A stretch of DNA of 13,903 nucleotides from JANQIO01 sp038746745 (GTDB taxonomy: Bacteria; Pseudomonadota; Gammaproteobacteria; Pseudomonadales; Halieaceae), in NCBI GenBank assembly GCA_038746745.1, contig JBCDKJ010000077.1:1-13903 (forward strand), in the 5' to 3' direction. The notes beneath the pieces are model-generated. The model was not told where the DNA came from, ran no database searches, and saw nothing but the letters and a program-made list of their open reading frames with translations. This document shows positions 1-7,922 of the stretch, in pieces; within the stretch, counting starts at the first letter, position 1; each line of letters starts with the position of its first letter. Both the position numbers and the translations under genes were made by a program.

Positions 1-323
1 AGACTCTCGCGGTTCTGGGCAGTGAGTTCAAAGGGCTGGTTCCCCACCGTACTGCTGGTGTTGCGGGGCTGTTTCACCACGGTTTTACTGGTGTCCAGGT
101 CATTCAGCATGATTTTGGTGTACCTACTGAAGTCGACGTCGGGATTGGCATAGGCAAGCCCCACCGAGGCGTTGGTCACCCGGTACAGGTTGCCGTCAAT
201 CGCATCGTCTTCATCAAATTCGAACTGCCCTGTGCTGCAGGCGGATAAAAGAAATCCGATTAACAGACAGGTAAGGGTGAGGGTGTGGCTGCGGGTGCAG
301 GTGTGTGTGTTAGTCAGGCGCAT
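1..323 (-). CDS. Partial lipoprotein, DUF3313-like (N-terminal 107 residues)
   Basis: This is the 5' part of a gene that runs off the left edge. The protein starts MRLTNTHTC, has a hydrophobic stretch (about residues 18-27) and a lipobox LLSAC at residues 25-29, so it should be exported and lipidated at Cys29. The next part is acidic (FEFDEDDAID), followed by DVDFSRYTKIMLNDLDTSK. A 'D-x-D-F-S-R-Y-x-K-I/V-M-L' segment soon after the lipid anchor is reminiscent of DUF3313 lipoproteins, whose function is unknown; this assignment is from memory of the family and is tentative. The ATG at 323-321 has an AAAGGAG about 10 bases upstream. The gene diverges from the large lipoprotein gene at 647, and the 323-bp gap would hold promoters for both. 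The C-terminus cannot be assessed. Confidence 0.72.
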   Translation of the reverse strand, partial: MRLTNTHTCTRSHTLTLTCLLIGFLLSACSTGQFEFDEDDAIDGNLYRVTNASVGLAYANPDVDFSRYTKIMLNDLDTSKTVVKQPRNTSSTVGNQPFELTAQNRES

Positions 324-646
324 GGTGAGTGAGCTCCTTTCTTTATTCAGGTTTGTTGCTTTTATTGTGCTTGTATCGCCGTGGCTCGGGGCAGTGATTT
401 CCTCGCTCGACCAAAAGTGTATGCCAGCCCACAGGGGCCTTCAAATGGGCGCTGTACATAGCTTCAGGAGCACCAGGGCCTTGGCTTGGATGCGGCTTCT
501 ACCTATAGCACAGCGCAGGTGTCATGGTTTTGTAACATTAGAATCATAAATCCTTCACTGCCCCTGCCTACCATTCGGGTCTGCTGCAATTGGCGCATGA
601 TCTGCTGTGCCCGCACAACATACTAATCCTTGGTCAGGGGTAAAAA
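324..646. other. Divergent intergenic region, 323 bp
   Basis: This gap lies between the divergent partial lipoprotein gene and the large lipoprotein gene. Open frames crossing it have no plausible start signal or recognisable product. Its right half is AT-richer than its flanks and contains a PhoB-box-like repeat (listed separately). The large lipoprotein gene has a good Shine-Dalgarno AGGGG at 636-640, six bases before its ATG. I see no RNA gene or terminator here. Confidence 0.6.
519..551 (+). promoter_or_regulatory. Candidate PhoB-box-like array with -10
   Basis: Three 7-base units lie at 11-base spacing: GTGTCAT (519-525), TTGTAAC (530-536) and GAATCAT (541-547). The PhoB consensus is CTGTCAT repeated every 11 bases. 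The first unit matches 6 of 7 and the other two match 4 of 7. A TAAATC at 547-552 lies 10 bases after the second unit, the usual place for a -10 in Pho promoters, where the box replaces the -35. If real, it would place the lipoprotein/TonB receptor pair under phosphate starvation control. Weak to moderate support from sequence alone. Confidence 0.3.
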
Positions 647-3600
647 ATGAAACTCGATGCTCTCATGAAACAGATGCTGCTGGCGTTGTTCGCAACGATT
701 CTCGTGGCATGTGGTGGTTCGTCTAACAATGTCTCTCCCGGTTCCATTGTGGTGGAGGTTCCTGTCGAGGGTGATGGTGATGGAGACGGCGATGGTGACG
801 GCGATGGAGACGGTGATGGTGATGGAGACGGCGATGGTGACGGCGACGGTGGCACCGTTGTAGTGCCCACAGAGATCCCCGCGGGCCTCACGGGTACCAT
901 CACTGACTCTGGCGAAACCATTAGTGGGCGCACAGTATTCGACGTTAATGTCAGCACGCTGAATAACGGCAACCTCGACCCCGAGGGCCTCGTTATCGGT
1001 AACGACGCGGTATTCAATATCACGGGCGGCGGCCCTCTGCGGGTGCGCCGCGATACCACAAGCCCCACAGCATCAGCAATTACCAGCGACTGTGTGCTGG
1101 ATATTGCACCGGGCGCCATCATAGCCGCTGAAACCAACACGGAATTCCTGGTGATTGAGCAAGGCTGCCAGATCAATGCGAACGGTACTGCTGAGCAGCC
1201 GATTATCTTTACGGCCTTACAAGACCTGCAGAGCGATCTTCCTGATGAGACGCGCGGTCTGTGGGGCGGCTTGGTTCTGAACGGCTTTGCGCCTATCAAC
1301 GACTGCCCCGAAGGCACCACTGGCGGCAGCGCCGAGTGTATCAAAGAGGGTGAGGCGAACTCCGGTCTGTTTGGAGGTGACCAGCCTACCGATAGCTCCG
1401 GTATCCTGCGGTACGTGCAGGTTCGCTATGCTGGCTCCAACGTCGACCCGGAAAACCAGCTTAACGGTATTGCCTTCCAGGGTACGGGCTCGGGTACTAC
1501 GGTTGAGTATGTGCAGGTGCACAACAACCTGGACGACGGCATTGAATTCTTCGGCGGCAGCACTTCGGCCAAGTACGTCGTTCTTACGGGTAACGCCGAC
1601 GATTCCCTGGACTGGACCGACGGCTGGACCGGCAACATCCAATATCTCTACATCGAGCAGACCGAGTCTGCTGACAATGCCATTGAAGCGGACAACCGTG
1701 AGGGTGATGAAGAGGCGATGCCGCGCTCTAACCCGGCGATCAGCAACATGTCTGTTTACGGTAACCCGGCCGAACGCGCTTTCCGTTTTCGTCGCGGTAC
1801 AGGCATCACGCTGACAAACACCTTTGTGGTGGATTCCAACAGCTGTATGCGCGTAGACGGCACGTCTCGCGACTTGCTTGGTTCTCTGCTTACTGTTGCT
1901 GGCACCAGCTTTGGTTGCACCCAAGTGGAGGACAATGATGACGATGGTGCGCTGCTGACCTACTTGCAGGGCGCTGAAGAAGTGTCATTGAACGGCGGTC
2001 AGGTAACGGCCGTGGCAAACAGCGATCCGTTCTTTGACGACGTGAGTTTTGTCGGTGCTATTGGTCCTGAAGACTGGACGGCTGGATGGACGCTGGCGGG
2101 CTCTGTGAGCAATACAACGCCACCTGACTTCGGCTGCCCCATCGGTACGTCCGAAGACAGCCAGATGGTCAACGGCCAGCGGGTTTGTAACCTGACAGGC
2201 ACGATTACGCAGGACCTGTTCCTGGATTCAAACAGCCTTTATCAGCTAAACGGTAAAGTCACGATTGGTGGCGAAAACACAGACTCAGCTACGCTGACGA
2301 TTGCCCCCGGCGTAACGGTGTTCGGTGGTTCGCAGTTTGACTTCCTGGTGATTTCTCGCGGCTCTCAGATCATCGCTGAGGGTACTCGTATGTCACCAAT
2401 TACCTTCACCTCTGTACAAGATGAGACGCTGGGTGGTAACGCAAACATCGCGGTCAGCCGCGGTTTATGGGGCGGCCTGGTAATCAACGGCAATGCGCCT
2501 ATCAACGACTGTCCTGAAGGGGCCAGCGGCGGTTCTGCTGAGTGCATCAAGGAAGGTGAGGCTGACTCCGGCCTGTTTGGTGGCGCAGATGCCGCTGACG
2601 ATTCCGGCTCACTGCGCTACGTCGTGGTCAAGTACGCGGGCTCTAACGTCGACCCGGAAAACCAGCTCAACGGTATTGCCTTCCAGGGCACGGGTACCGG
2701 CACTGATGTGAACTTCATTCAGGTGCACAATAACCTGGACGACGGTGTTGAGTTCTTCGGTGGATCGACCAGTGGCAAGTGGGTTGTGCTCACTGGCAAT
2801 GCGGACGACTCTCTGGACTGGACCGATGGCTGGAGCGGCGACCTGCAGTATGTGTTGATCGACCAGGCCGACGACTCCGGTGACAACGGGATTGAGGCTG
2901 ACAATCGCGAAGGCGATGAGACCGCTCAGCCGCGTGCCCTGCCGCGTATTGCCAACATGACAATTCAAGGTCTGGCGGGCGAGCGTGCCATTCGCCTGCG
3001 CCGTGGTACCGGTCTTGAAACCTTTAATACGGTGGTTCGCGGCAGTGCAAACTGCCTGCGTATCCAGGGCGACTCACTGACACTTCTCGGAACTGGTATT
3101 ACGTTTGACGGCGTGAGCTTCGAATGTGACACGGTCAATGAAGGCGATGACGTGGCCGCTATTCAGGCGCTGCTGGATGCCAGCAACGTGTCTGAAGATG
3201 GCTCTGCAGTACCTCCAGCCGACCTGTCCGGGGACGCGTTCTTCGACGATGTGAACTTTATCGGCGCGGTGCAAGACTCCGACAATGACTGGACCACCGG
3301 CTGGACCGTAGGCATGCCGAGCTCCGACGTTGATTTCAACTGTCCTGCAGGTACCGAAGAAATCACGCCGTTGGATGGCTCTACGCGCACCTGCCGCCTA
3401 TCGGGCACCTACACCAGTGACATCAGCCTGCCGCAGGGCAACCTCTATACCTTGACTGGCAAGGTGACAATTGGCGGTGACAACACTGACTCCGCCACGC
3501 TGACTATTGCTCCCGGGGTAACCCTCGTGGGTGACTCTACGGACGACTTCCTGGTGATCTCACGCGGTTCGCAGATCGATGCCCAGGGCACAGCCATGAT

Positions 3601-4510
3601 GCCTATTACCATGACCGCTGGTCTGGATATTACGGGTACGCCGGCTGCCAACGCTCGCGGTCTCTGGGGTGGTCTGGTAATCAACGGTAATGCGCAGATT
3701 AACGACTGCCCTGAAGGAGCAACTGGCGGTAGCGTCGACTGCATCAAAGAAGGCGAGGCCGACTCTGGTCTGTTCGGCGGCGCGGATGACACCGATAGCT
3801 CCGGCACGCTTCGCTATGTCGTGGTCAAGTTTGCGGGCTCTAACGTTGACCCGGAGAACCAGCTCAACGGCATCGCCTTCCAGGGCACGGGTTCCGGCAC
3901 CGTGGTTGAGTATGTGCAGGTGCACAACAACCTGGATGATGGGATTGAGTTCTTCGGTGGCACCACCGATGCCAAGTACGTAGCGCTCACAGGCATCGCC
4001 GATGATTCGCTGGACTGGACTGATGGCTGGAGAGGACGTATGCAGTTTGTGCACATCGTTCAGGCCAGTGACGCCGGTGACAACGGCATTGAGGCGGACA
4101 ATCGGGAAGGTGATGAACTGGCTACGCCTGTTTCCGCCCCGAACATCGCCAACATGACGATCATCGGTAGCAGCACGGAACGTGCCATCCGACTGCGCCG
4201 TGGTACGGGCCTTGGCCTCTGGAATAGCGTGATCAGTGGTTCTGATAGCTGCCTTCGCATTCAGGGGGAATCGCTCAATCTGCTAGGTGATCTGATCACC
4301 AATCAGGGCGTGTCGTATGGTTGCGCTACGGTCAACGAAGGCGACGACGTGGATGCGGTTCAGGCCTTCCTGGACGGCTCGCCCAACACGACGCAGGACG
4401 GAAGCATCCCGAATGCCGTCATGCTGCCTAACGACGGTTTCTTCGAGAATACGGGCACCGTGGGCTCGGATATCGAAAGCTGGGGTGGTAGCTGGGTCTT
4501 CGGACTGTAG
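647..4510 (+). CDS. Surface lipoprotein with Gly-Asp linker and three tandem beta-helix-like modules (TonB-receptor partner)
   Basis: The 1287-residue protein begins with a lipoprotein signal (MKLDALMKQ..., lipobox LVAC, lipid Cys22). A (GD)13-G linker follows at residues 42-68, then three homologous modules at about 70-496, 497-898 and 899-1287. Each module contains RGLWGGLV(I/L)NG (starting at residues 203, 605 and 1004), a Cys pair in NDCPEG...(E/D)CIKEGEA, SNVDPENQLNGIAFQGTG, VHNNLDDG(I/V)EFFGG, ADDSLDWTDGW, (I/V)EADNREGDE and ER A (F/I) R (F/L) RRGTG. The regular short hydrophobic/Asn/Gly pattern suggests right-handed parallel beta-helices; the paired cysteines suggest disulfides outside the cytoplasm. 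It ends 74 bp before a TonB-dependent receptor gene, so I infer a cell-surface capture protein for that receptor. Modules 2 and 3 begin with a C...C segment that module 1 lacks. The ligand is unknown. ATG at 647 has AGGGG at 636-640. Confidence 0.85.
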   Translation: MKLDALMKQMLLALFATILVACGGSSNNVSPGSIVVEVPVEGDGDGDGDGDGDGDGDGDGDGDGDGDGGTVVVPTEIPAGLTGTITDSGETISGRTVFDVNVSTLNNGNLDPEGLVIGNDAVFNITGGGPLRVRRDTTSPTASAITSDCVLDIAPGAIIAAETNTEFLVIEQGCQINANGTAEQPIIFTALQDLQSDLPDETRGLWGGLVLNGFAPINDCPEGTTGGSAECIKEGEANSGLFGGDQPTDSSGILRYVQVRYAGSNVDPENQLNGIAFQGTGSGTTVEYVQVHNNLDDGIEFFGGSTSAKYVVLTGNADDSLDWTDGWTGNIQYLYIEQTESADNAIEADNREGDEEAMPRSNPAISNMSVYGNPAERAFRFRRGTGITLTNTFVVDSNSCMRVDGTSRDLLGSLLTVAGTSFGCTQVEDNDDDGALLTYLQGAEEVSLNGGQVTAVANSDPFFDDVSFVGAIGPEDWTAGWTLAGSVSNTTPPDFGCPIGTSEDSQMVNGQRVCNLTGTITQDLFLDSNSLYQLNGKVTIGGENTDSATLTIAPGVTVFGGSQFDFLVISRGSQIIAEGTRMSPITFTSVQDETLGGNANIAVSRGLWGGLVINGNAPINDCPEGASGGSAECIKEGEADSGLFGGADAADDSGSLRYVVVKYAGSNVDPENQLNGIAFQGTGTGTDVNFIQVHNNLDDGVEFFGGSTSGKWVVLTGNADDSLDWTDGWSGDLQYVLIDQADDSGDNGIEADNREGDETAQPRALPRIANMTIQGLAGERAIRLRRGTGLETFNTVVRGSANCLRIQGDSLTLLGTGITFDGVSFECDTVNEGDDVAAIQALLDASNVSEDGSAVPPADLSGDAFFDDVNFIGAVQDSDNDWTTGWTVGMPSSDVDFNCPAGTEEITPLDGSTRTCRLSGTYTSDISLPQGNLYTLTGKVTIGGDNTDSATLTIAPGVTLVGDSTDDFLVISRGSQIDAQGTAMMPITMTAGLDITGTPAANARGLWGGLVINGNAQINDCPEGATGGSVDCIKEGEADSGLFGGADDTDSSGTLRYVVVKFAGSNVDPENQLNGIAFQGTGSGTVVEYVQVHNNLDDGIEFFGGTTDAKYVALTGIADDSLDWTDGWRGRMQFVHIVQASDAGDNGIEADNREGDELATPVSAPNIANMTIIGSSTERAIRLRRGTGLGLWNSVISGSDSCLRIQGESLNLLGDLITNQGVSYGCATVNEGDDVDAVQAFLDGSPNTTQDGSIPNAVMLPNDGFFENTGTVGSDIESWGGSWVFGL
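770..850 (+). repeat. Gly-Asp codon microsatellite (27 codons)
   Basis: GGN-GAY codons alternate from 770 to 850, encoding (GD)13-G directly after the lipid anchor. Inside it a 29-base block (776-804) recurs at 818-846, so there is a 42-bp higher-order repeat over the 6-bp unit. Gain or loss of units keeps the reading frame. The product is a flexible, highly acidic linker that may bind divalent cations, by analogy with other Asp-rich surface linkers. The antisense frame reads Pro-Ser repeats and is only a shadow. Confidence 0.9.
857..4507 (+). repeat. Three tandem ~1.2-kb coding repeats
   Basis: The three protein modules are also similar at DNA level. The segment coding SNVDPENQLNGIAFQGTG occurs near 1436, 2641 and 3837, with long near-identical runs. 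Equivalent anchor codons (Arg of RGLWGG) are at 1253, 2459 and 3656, giving periods of 1206 and 1197 bp. Module boundaries are about 857-2134, 2135-3340 and 3341-4507. This pattern points to duplication within the gene, possibly kept similar by gene conversion. Confidence 0.85.
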
Positions 4511-4522
4511 AAAGCATGGATA

Positions 4523-4546
4523 GGAAGCCGCCTCAAGGCGGCTTCC
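4523..4546 (+). promoter_or_regulatory. Intercistronic stem-loop (attenuator or mRNA-stability hairpin)
   Basis: GGAAGCCGCC (4523-4532) and GGCGGCTTCC (4537-4546) form a perfect 10-bp stem with a TCAA loop, 12 bases after the lipoprotein stop and 38 before the receptor ATG. No T-run follows (ACTCTTAAA), so it is not a strong rho-independent terminator. It more likely protects the upstream message from 3' decay or gives partial termination, making more lipoprotein than receptor. Confidence 0.65.
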
Positions 4547-4584
4547 ACTCTTAAACCATTGACTTTTCTACAGGTAGCCAAGAG

Positions 4585-7233
4585 ATGAAACAGAGAAAGA
4601 TTGCACTCGCTGTATCCGCCGCCCTGTTGGGTGAGGCTGGCGTGGCGCTCGCGCAGGACGAAGACGCGGGCCTGGGCGCACCGCCACAAATAGAAGAGGT
4701 CTTTGTACTCGGCGAGTTTATTCCCGACGAGAAGCGGGAGACGTCAGAGATATCCAACGTACTGACCGCAGAAGATATGGCGGTTCTGGGCGATAGCAAT
4801 GTGGCCGCGTCACTGACGCGAGTTACGGGCCTTAGCCTGGTGGGTGGCAAATATATCTATGTGCGTGGCCTCGGTGAACGCTATTCATCGACGCTGCTGA
4901 ATGGATCGCCTATCTCCAGCCCCGTACCGTTCCAGAAAACGGTGCCATTGGATATTGTGCCGAACAATCTGGTGCGCAGCCTGCTGGTACAAAAAACCTA
5001 TTCGTCAGACTACCCCGGGGATTTCTCCGGCGGCCTGGTGCAGATTCGCACCAAAAACATTCCTGACGAAAATTACTTTCTGCTGGGTGTTCAGACTGGC
5101 GGTAACTCCAAGTCGACCGATGGCGATGGCCTGACATACAGTGGCGGTGGCATTGACAACTCCGGCTGGGACGACGGTACGCGAGATCTGCCCAAGAATA
5201 TTCGCGGTCTGTCCAGTGAGGACTTCGAAGCGACCGAGTTCCCGGAGCGCGCCGCGCTGGGCGCCAGCTTCTTTAACAAGTGGGGAATTAAAGAACGCAA
5301 CCTGGTTCCCGACGGGCAGGGCGAACTAGAGCTGGGTTACCGCTACGATTTTGATAACGGCATGGCGCTGGGCGTCACTGCAGCCGGCAAATACACCAAC
5401 GAGTGGCGCAATATTGACGTGGACATGCGCCGCTACGAATTTACCGGTGTTGATGGCGGCTCGCGTCAGACAGTCGATTTCCAGGAACTGACCACGTATC
5501 AAACTATCAACGCGAGCGGCTTTCTCAATCTGGGTTGGGAAATTAACCAGGACAACACGATTTCAATGACCAACATCATTCTGCGTCAGTCGCAGGATCT
5601 GGTCGAACAGCGTGTGGGTTTATCGTCTGAAGATGATGTGACCGATGGCACACCCATTGAGAGCTACTTTATTCAGTGGGTAGAAAACGAGATTCGTTCT
5701 TTCCAGCTATCGGGTGAGCACTACCTATCGTTTGTTAACCCTGATGCGACGTTCAACTGGCGTGCGCTTACGGGCTCTGCTCAGCGAGATGCGCCGGACA
5801 CCCGGCAGTACACCTATGCCGATAATCGCGACGGCGTCCAGGAAATCGTCACGCCAGCCAGACAGGCGGCCGGTGACTTGCGAGATGTTAACCAGGCGCC
5901 AGATCGCATTTACAGCAAACAGGATGACGATATCGAGCAGTGGGGTTTTGACATCAACTATCCCTTCTTCATTGGAGATGTCGACGTCACGCTAAAAGGT
6001 GGGTATTCCATCTACGAGCGTACCCGGGATGTGGAGGAGCGCACCTTTCGATTCGACCTGACGCCGTTCACGGAAGACTTCGTGCCGCTGCAGACTCCAG
6101 ATCAGTTCTTTGATCTGCAGAACTTTCAGGACGAAAATGTCACCGTGCGTGACTTTACGGCGGGCGCGGCAAACGCTTCGGGCATCTTCCCGTTTGCAAC
6201 CTCTCGTGAGGAAATCGAGGGCTACTACCTTGGCGTAGATGCTCAGCTTACGCAGCGCCTGCGGGTACAATTTGGTTTGCGGCAGGAGGATGCCGATCTG
6301 GAAGCTGACGCCTGGGGCGGCAACATTGACCCCGGCACGGTAAATGCGGTGACACAGGGCTTCAGTGACACGCTGCCCGGTGGCTCTGTCACGTTTGAGA
6401 TCGTCCCGGATATGCAGATTCGCTTTGCCTATTCCGAGACGCGTAACCGTCCCAGTCTGCTGGAGATTACCGGCACCACGATCCGGAACCCTGACAACGG
6501 TTTCTTCTATCGCGGTAACGTTTTTCTGGAGCAGGCTGAACTCGAAAACTATGACGCGCGCTGGGAATGGTACTTCGGTACGGCTGACAGCATGTCGCTG
6601 GGCGTGTTTTACAAGGATTTCACCAATCCGATTGAAGTGGGCAAGATTCAGGCTCAGCAGGATCTGTTTACCTGGTTCAACGCAGAAGAGGCGGAGCTGG
6701 CCGGCATTGAGTATGAGATTCGCAAAGATCTCTACTTCGGTGAATGGTTTGGTCTGAGCCCGGAGTGGGATTACTTCACCCTGGGCTTCAATATCTCCCA
6801 CATCGACTCAGAAGTGGCCATGTTAGGCGATGACGAAACGGCAGCCGATGTTCCGCTGACCGGCGGTCGCCGTCTTGGCCCCTTGTTCCGCAACGAGCGG
6901 GAGATGACCGGCCAGGCGGACTGGCTGGGTAACCTGGTCCTGTCCTACGAGAACTTTGATCTCGGTTTGCGTGGTTCCCTGGCCTACAACTACACGGGCG
7001 AAAGTATCGTGCTGGTTGGCGACCGAAACGACCCAGAGGTGTTTCTGCAGCCCAGAGGCCAGCTCGACTTCAACCTGAAGTACGAGTTCACCCGCTGGGG
7101 CCAGAATATGGAGCTGGAGTTCAAGGTCCGTAATATCTTCGATGAGGCGTTCCGGCTAGAGCAGGGCGGCCAACTGTTTGAAGAGTATGAAGTGGGTCAG
7201 GAGTGGAAGCTGGGACTCACAGCGAGGTTCTAG
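4585..7233 (+). CDS. TonB-dependent outer-membrane receptor
   Basis: The 882-residue protein has a signal peptide (residues 1-23, cleavage after ALA), a TonB-box-like IEEVFVLG at 36-43, and a plug domain to about residue 160 with RVTGLSLVGGKYIYVRGLGERYSSTLLNGSPISSP and DIVPNNLVRSLLVQKTYSSDYPGDFSGGLVQIRTK. The rest is amphipathic beta-strand sequence typical of a 22-strand barrel, ending in WKLGLTARF with the terminal Phe that BAM recognises. Its role is active import across the outer membrane driven by TonB-ExbB-ExbD. It follows a large surface lipoprotein by 74 bp, like known receptor-lipoprotein pairs such as SusC/SusD, though the lipoprotein is not SusD-like. The substrate is not evident. 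The ribosome binding site is weak (AGG at 4572-4574 or AAGAG touching the ATG), perhaps helped by coupling or limited on purpose. Confidence 0.92.
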   Translation: MKQRKIALAVSAALLGEAGVALAQDEDAGLGAPPQIEEVFVLGEFIPDEKRETSEISNVLTAEDMAVLGDSNVAASLTRVTGLSLVGGKYIYVRGLGERYSSTLLNGSPISSPVPFQKTVPLDIVPNNLVRSLLVQKTYSSDYPGDFSGGLVQIRTKNIPDENYFLLGVQTGGNSKSTDGDGLTYSGGGIDNSGWDDGTRDLPKNIRGLSSEDFEATEFPERAALGASFFNKWGIKERNLVPDGQGELELGYRYDFDNGMALGVTAAGKYTNEWRNIDVDMRRYEFTGVDGGSRQTVDFQELTTYQTINASGFLNLGWEINQDNTISMTNIILRQSQDLVEQRVGLSSEDDVTDGTPIESYFIQWVENEIRSFQLSGEHYLSFVNPDATFNWRALTGSAQRDAPDTRQYTYADNRDGVQEIVTPARQAAGDLRDVNQAPDRIYSKQDDDIEQWGFDINYPFFIGDVDVTLKGGYSIYERTRDVEERTFRFDLTPFTEDFVPLQTPDQFFDLQNFQDENVTVRDFTAGAANASGIFPFATSREEIEGYYLGVDAQLTQRLRVQFGLRQEDADLEADAWGGNIDPGTVNAVTQGFSDTLPGGSVTFEIVPDMQIRFAYSETRNRPSLLEITGTTIRNPDNGFFYRGNVFLEQAELENYDARWEWYFGTADSMSLGVFYKDFTNPIEVGKIQAQQDLFTWFNAEEAELAGIEYEIRKDLYFGEWFGLSPEWDYFTLGFNISHIDSEVAMLGDDETAADVPLTGGRRLGPLFRNEREMTGQADWLGNLVLSYENFDLGLRGSLAYNYTGESIVLVGDRNDPEVFLQPRGQLDFNLKYEFTRWGQNMELEFKVRNIFDEAFRLEQGGQLFEEYEVGQEWKLGLTARF

Positions 7234-7252
7234 CGGCTTCCAAGCCAGTGTT

Positions 7253-7777
7253 TTACTCATCATGAAAGCCCGCGTTCGCGGGCTTTTTTGTGTCTCGCAG
7301 AGACAATGCCATTTCGTGCCAACGCAGGCCTCCGTGATTGGAACTCGAAGGTCCCAGGTCAGCAAACCCAAACTTCGCATACATGCCGATTAAGGCTTTC
7401 TGGCAGATCAGGTGAATGTCGGATTTCCCACGGTCCTTCATTCTGACGATAAAGGCTTTCATCAGCTTGCTGGCAAAGCCTCGTCCCTGAAAGTCCGGAT
7501 GCACAGCAACGGAAAGAATAACGGCATGCTCACCATCAGGGTCGTGGCCCAGGAGTTCTTTAAACGCCTCGTCCGCCAGCGCCACCTTATTGGTGGCACC
7601 AGAGTTAATGAAACCGACAATGCTTTCGTCATGTTCTAAAACAAGAAAGCCTTCTGGATAGCCCAGAATTCTCTTGTGTATCTTGTCTCGACTAGCGGCT
7701 TCGTCCCCCGAGAAAGCGGCAGATTCAATCTCGAAGCAGCGATCCAGATCCTTTTCTGTCACCACGCGGATCGTCAC
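7253..7777 (-). CDS. GNAT-family N-acetyltransferase (arylalkylamine acetyltransferase-like)
   Basis: The protein (174 residues from this start) carries the GNAT acetyl-CoA site as VILSVAVHPDFQGRGFASKLM (about residues 86-106, Q97-G-R-G-x-A) and a C-terminal MYAKFGF (132-138) with the Tyr usual as general acid. IRVVTEKDLD...IESAAF at the N-terminus and SSSNHGGLRWHEM near the end resemble the arylalkylamine N-acetyltransferase-like branch. It would transfer acetyl from acetyl-CoA to an amine; the substrate is unknown. The frame stays open back to a GTG at 7861, but the extra residues look unlike the family. I chose GTG at 7777 (MTIRVV...) with GGGTG six bases upstream; GTG at 7786 is an alternative. 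Its last codons overlap the receptor's terminator. Confidence 0.82.
   Translation of the reverse strand: MTIRVVTEKDLDRCFEIESAAFSGDEAASRDKIHKRILGYPEGFLVLEHDESIVGFINSGATNKVALADEAFKELLGHDPDGEHAVILSVAVHPDFQGRGFASKLMKAFIVRMKDRGKSDIHLICQKALIGMYAKFGFADLGPSSSNHGGLRWHEMALSLRDTKKPANAGFHDE
7265..7289 (+). terminator. Rho-independent terminator of the receptor gene
   Basis: AAAGCCCGCG (7265-7274) pairs with CGCGGGCTTT (7277-7286), with the innermost bases forming the loop, and is followed by more T (7287-7289). It lies 31 bases after the receptor stop. It is inside the 3' end of the convergent acetyltransferase gene, where it encodes the residues KPANAGF. Confidence 0.88.
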
Positions 7778-7922
7778 GTATGACACCCACGAAGCCGGTC
7801 GGGCATACTTGCTCTTGATTGGGTAACGCCGTGACGCCTGGGCGTTTGCGCCGCTGCGCACTGCAAGTACATTAGCGAAGTCGTTTCTTTACACTGCATG
7901 TAGACAAAGTACACGGTGACGT

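Noticed and set aside
172..549. Plus-strand open frame across the left intergenic region
   Set aside because: It overlaps the lipobox lipoprotein on the opposite strand, has no ribosome site and no recognisable protein features.
634..1344. Minus-strand open frame with Pro-Ser repeats
   Set aside because: It is the antisense of the Gly-Asp tract and the first module of the lipoprotein. It lacks a start signal and its repeats are forced by the other strand.
7778..7861. N-terminal extension of the acetyltransferase to GTG at 7861
   Set aside because: The added residues (RSGANAQASRRY...) look unlike the family's N-terminus and there is no ribosome site, so a later GTG was preferred.
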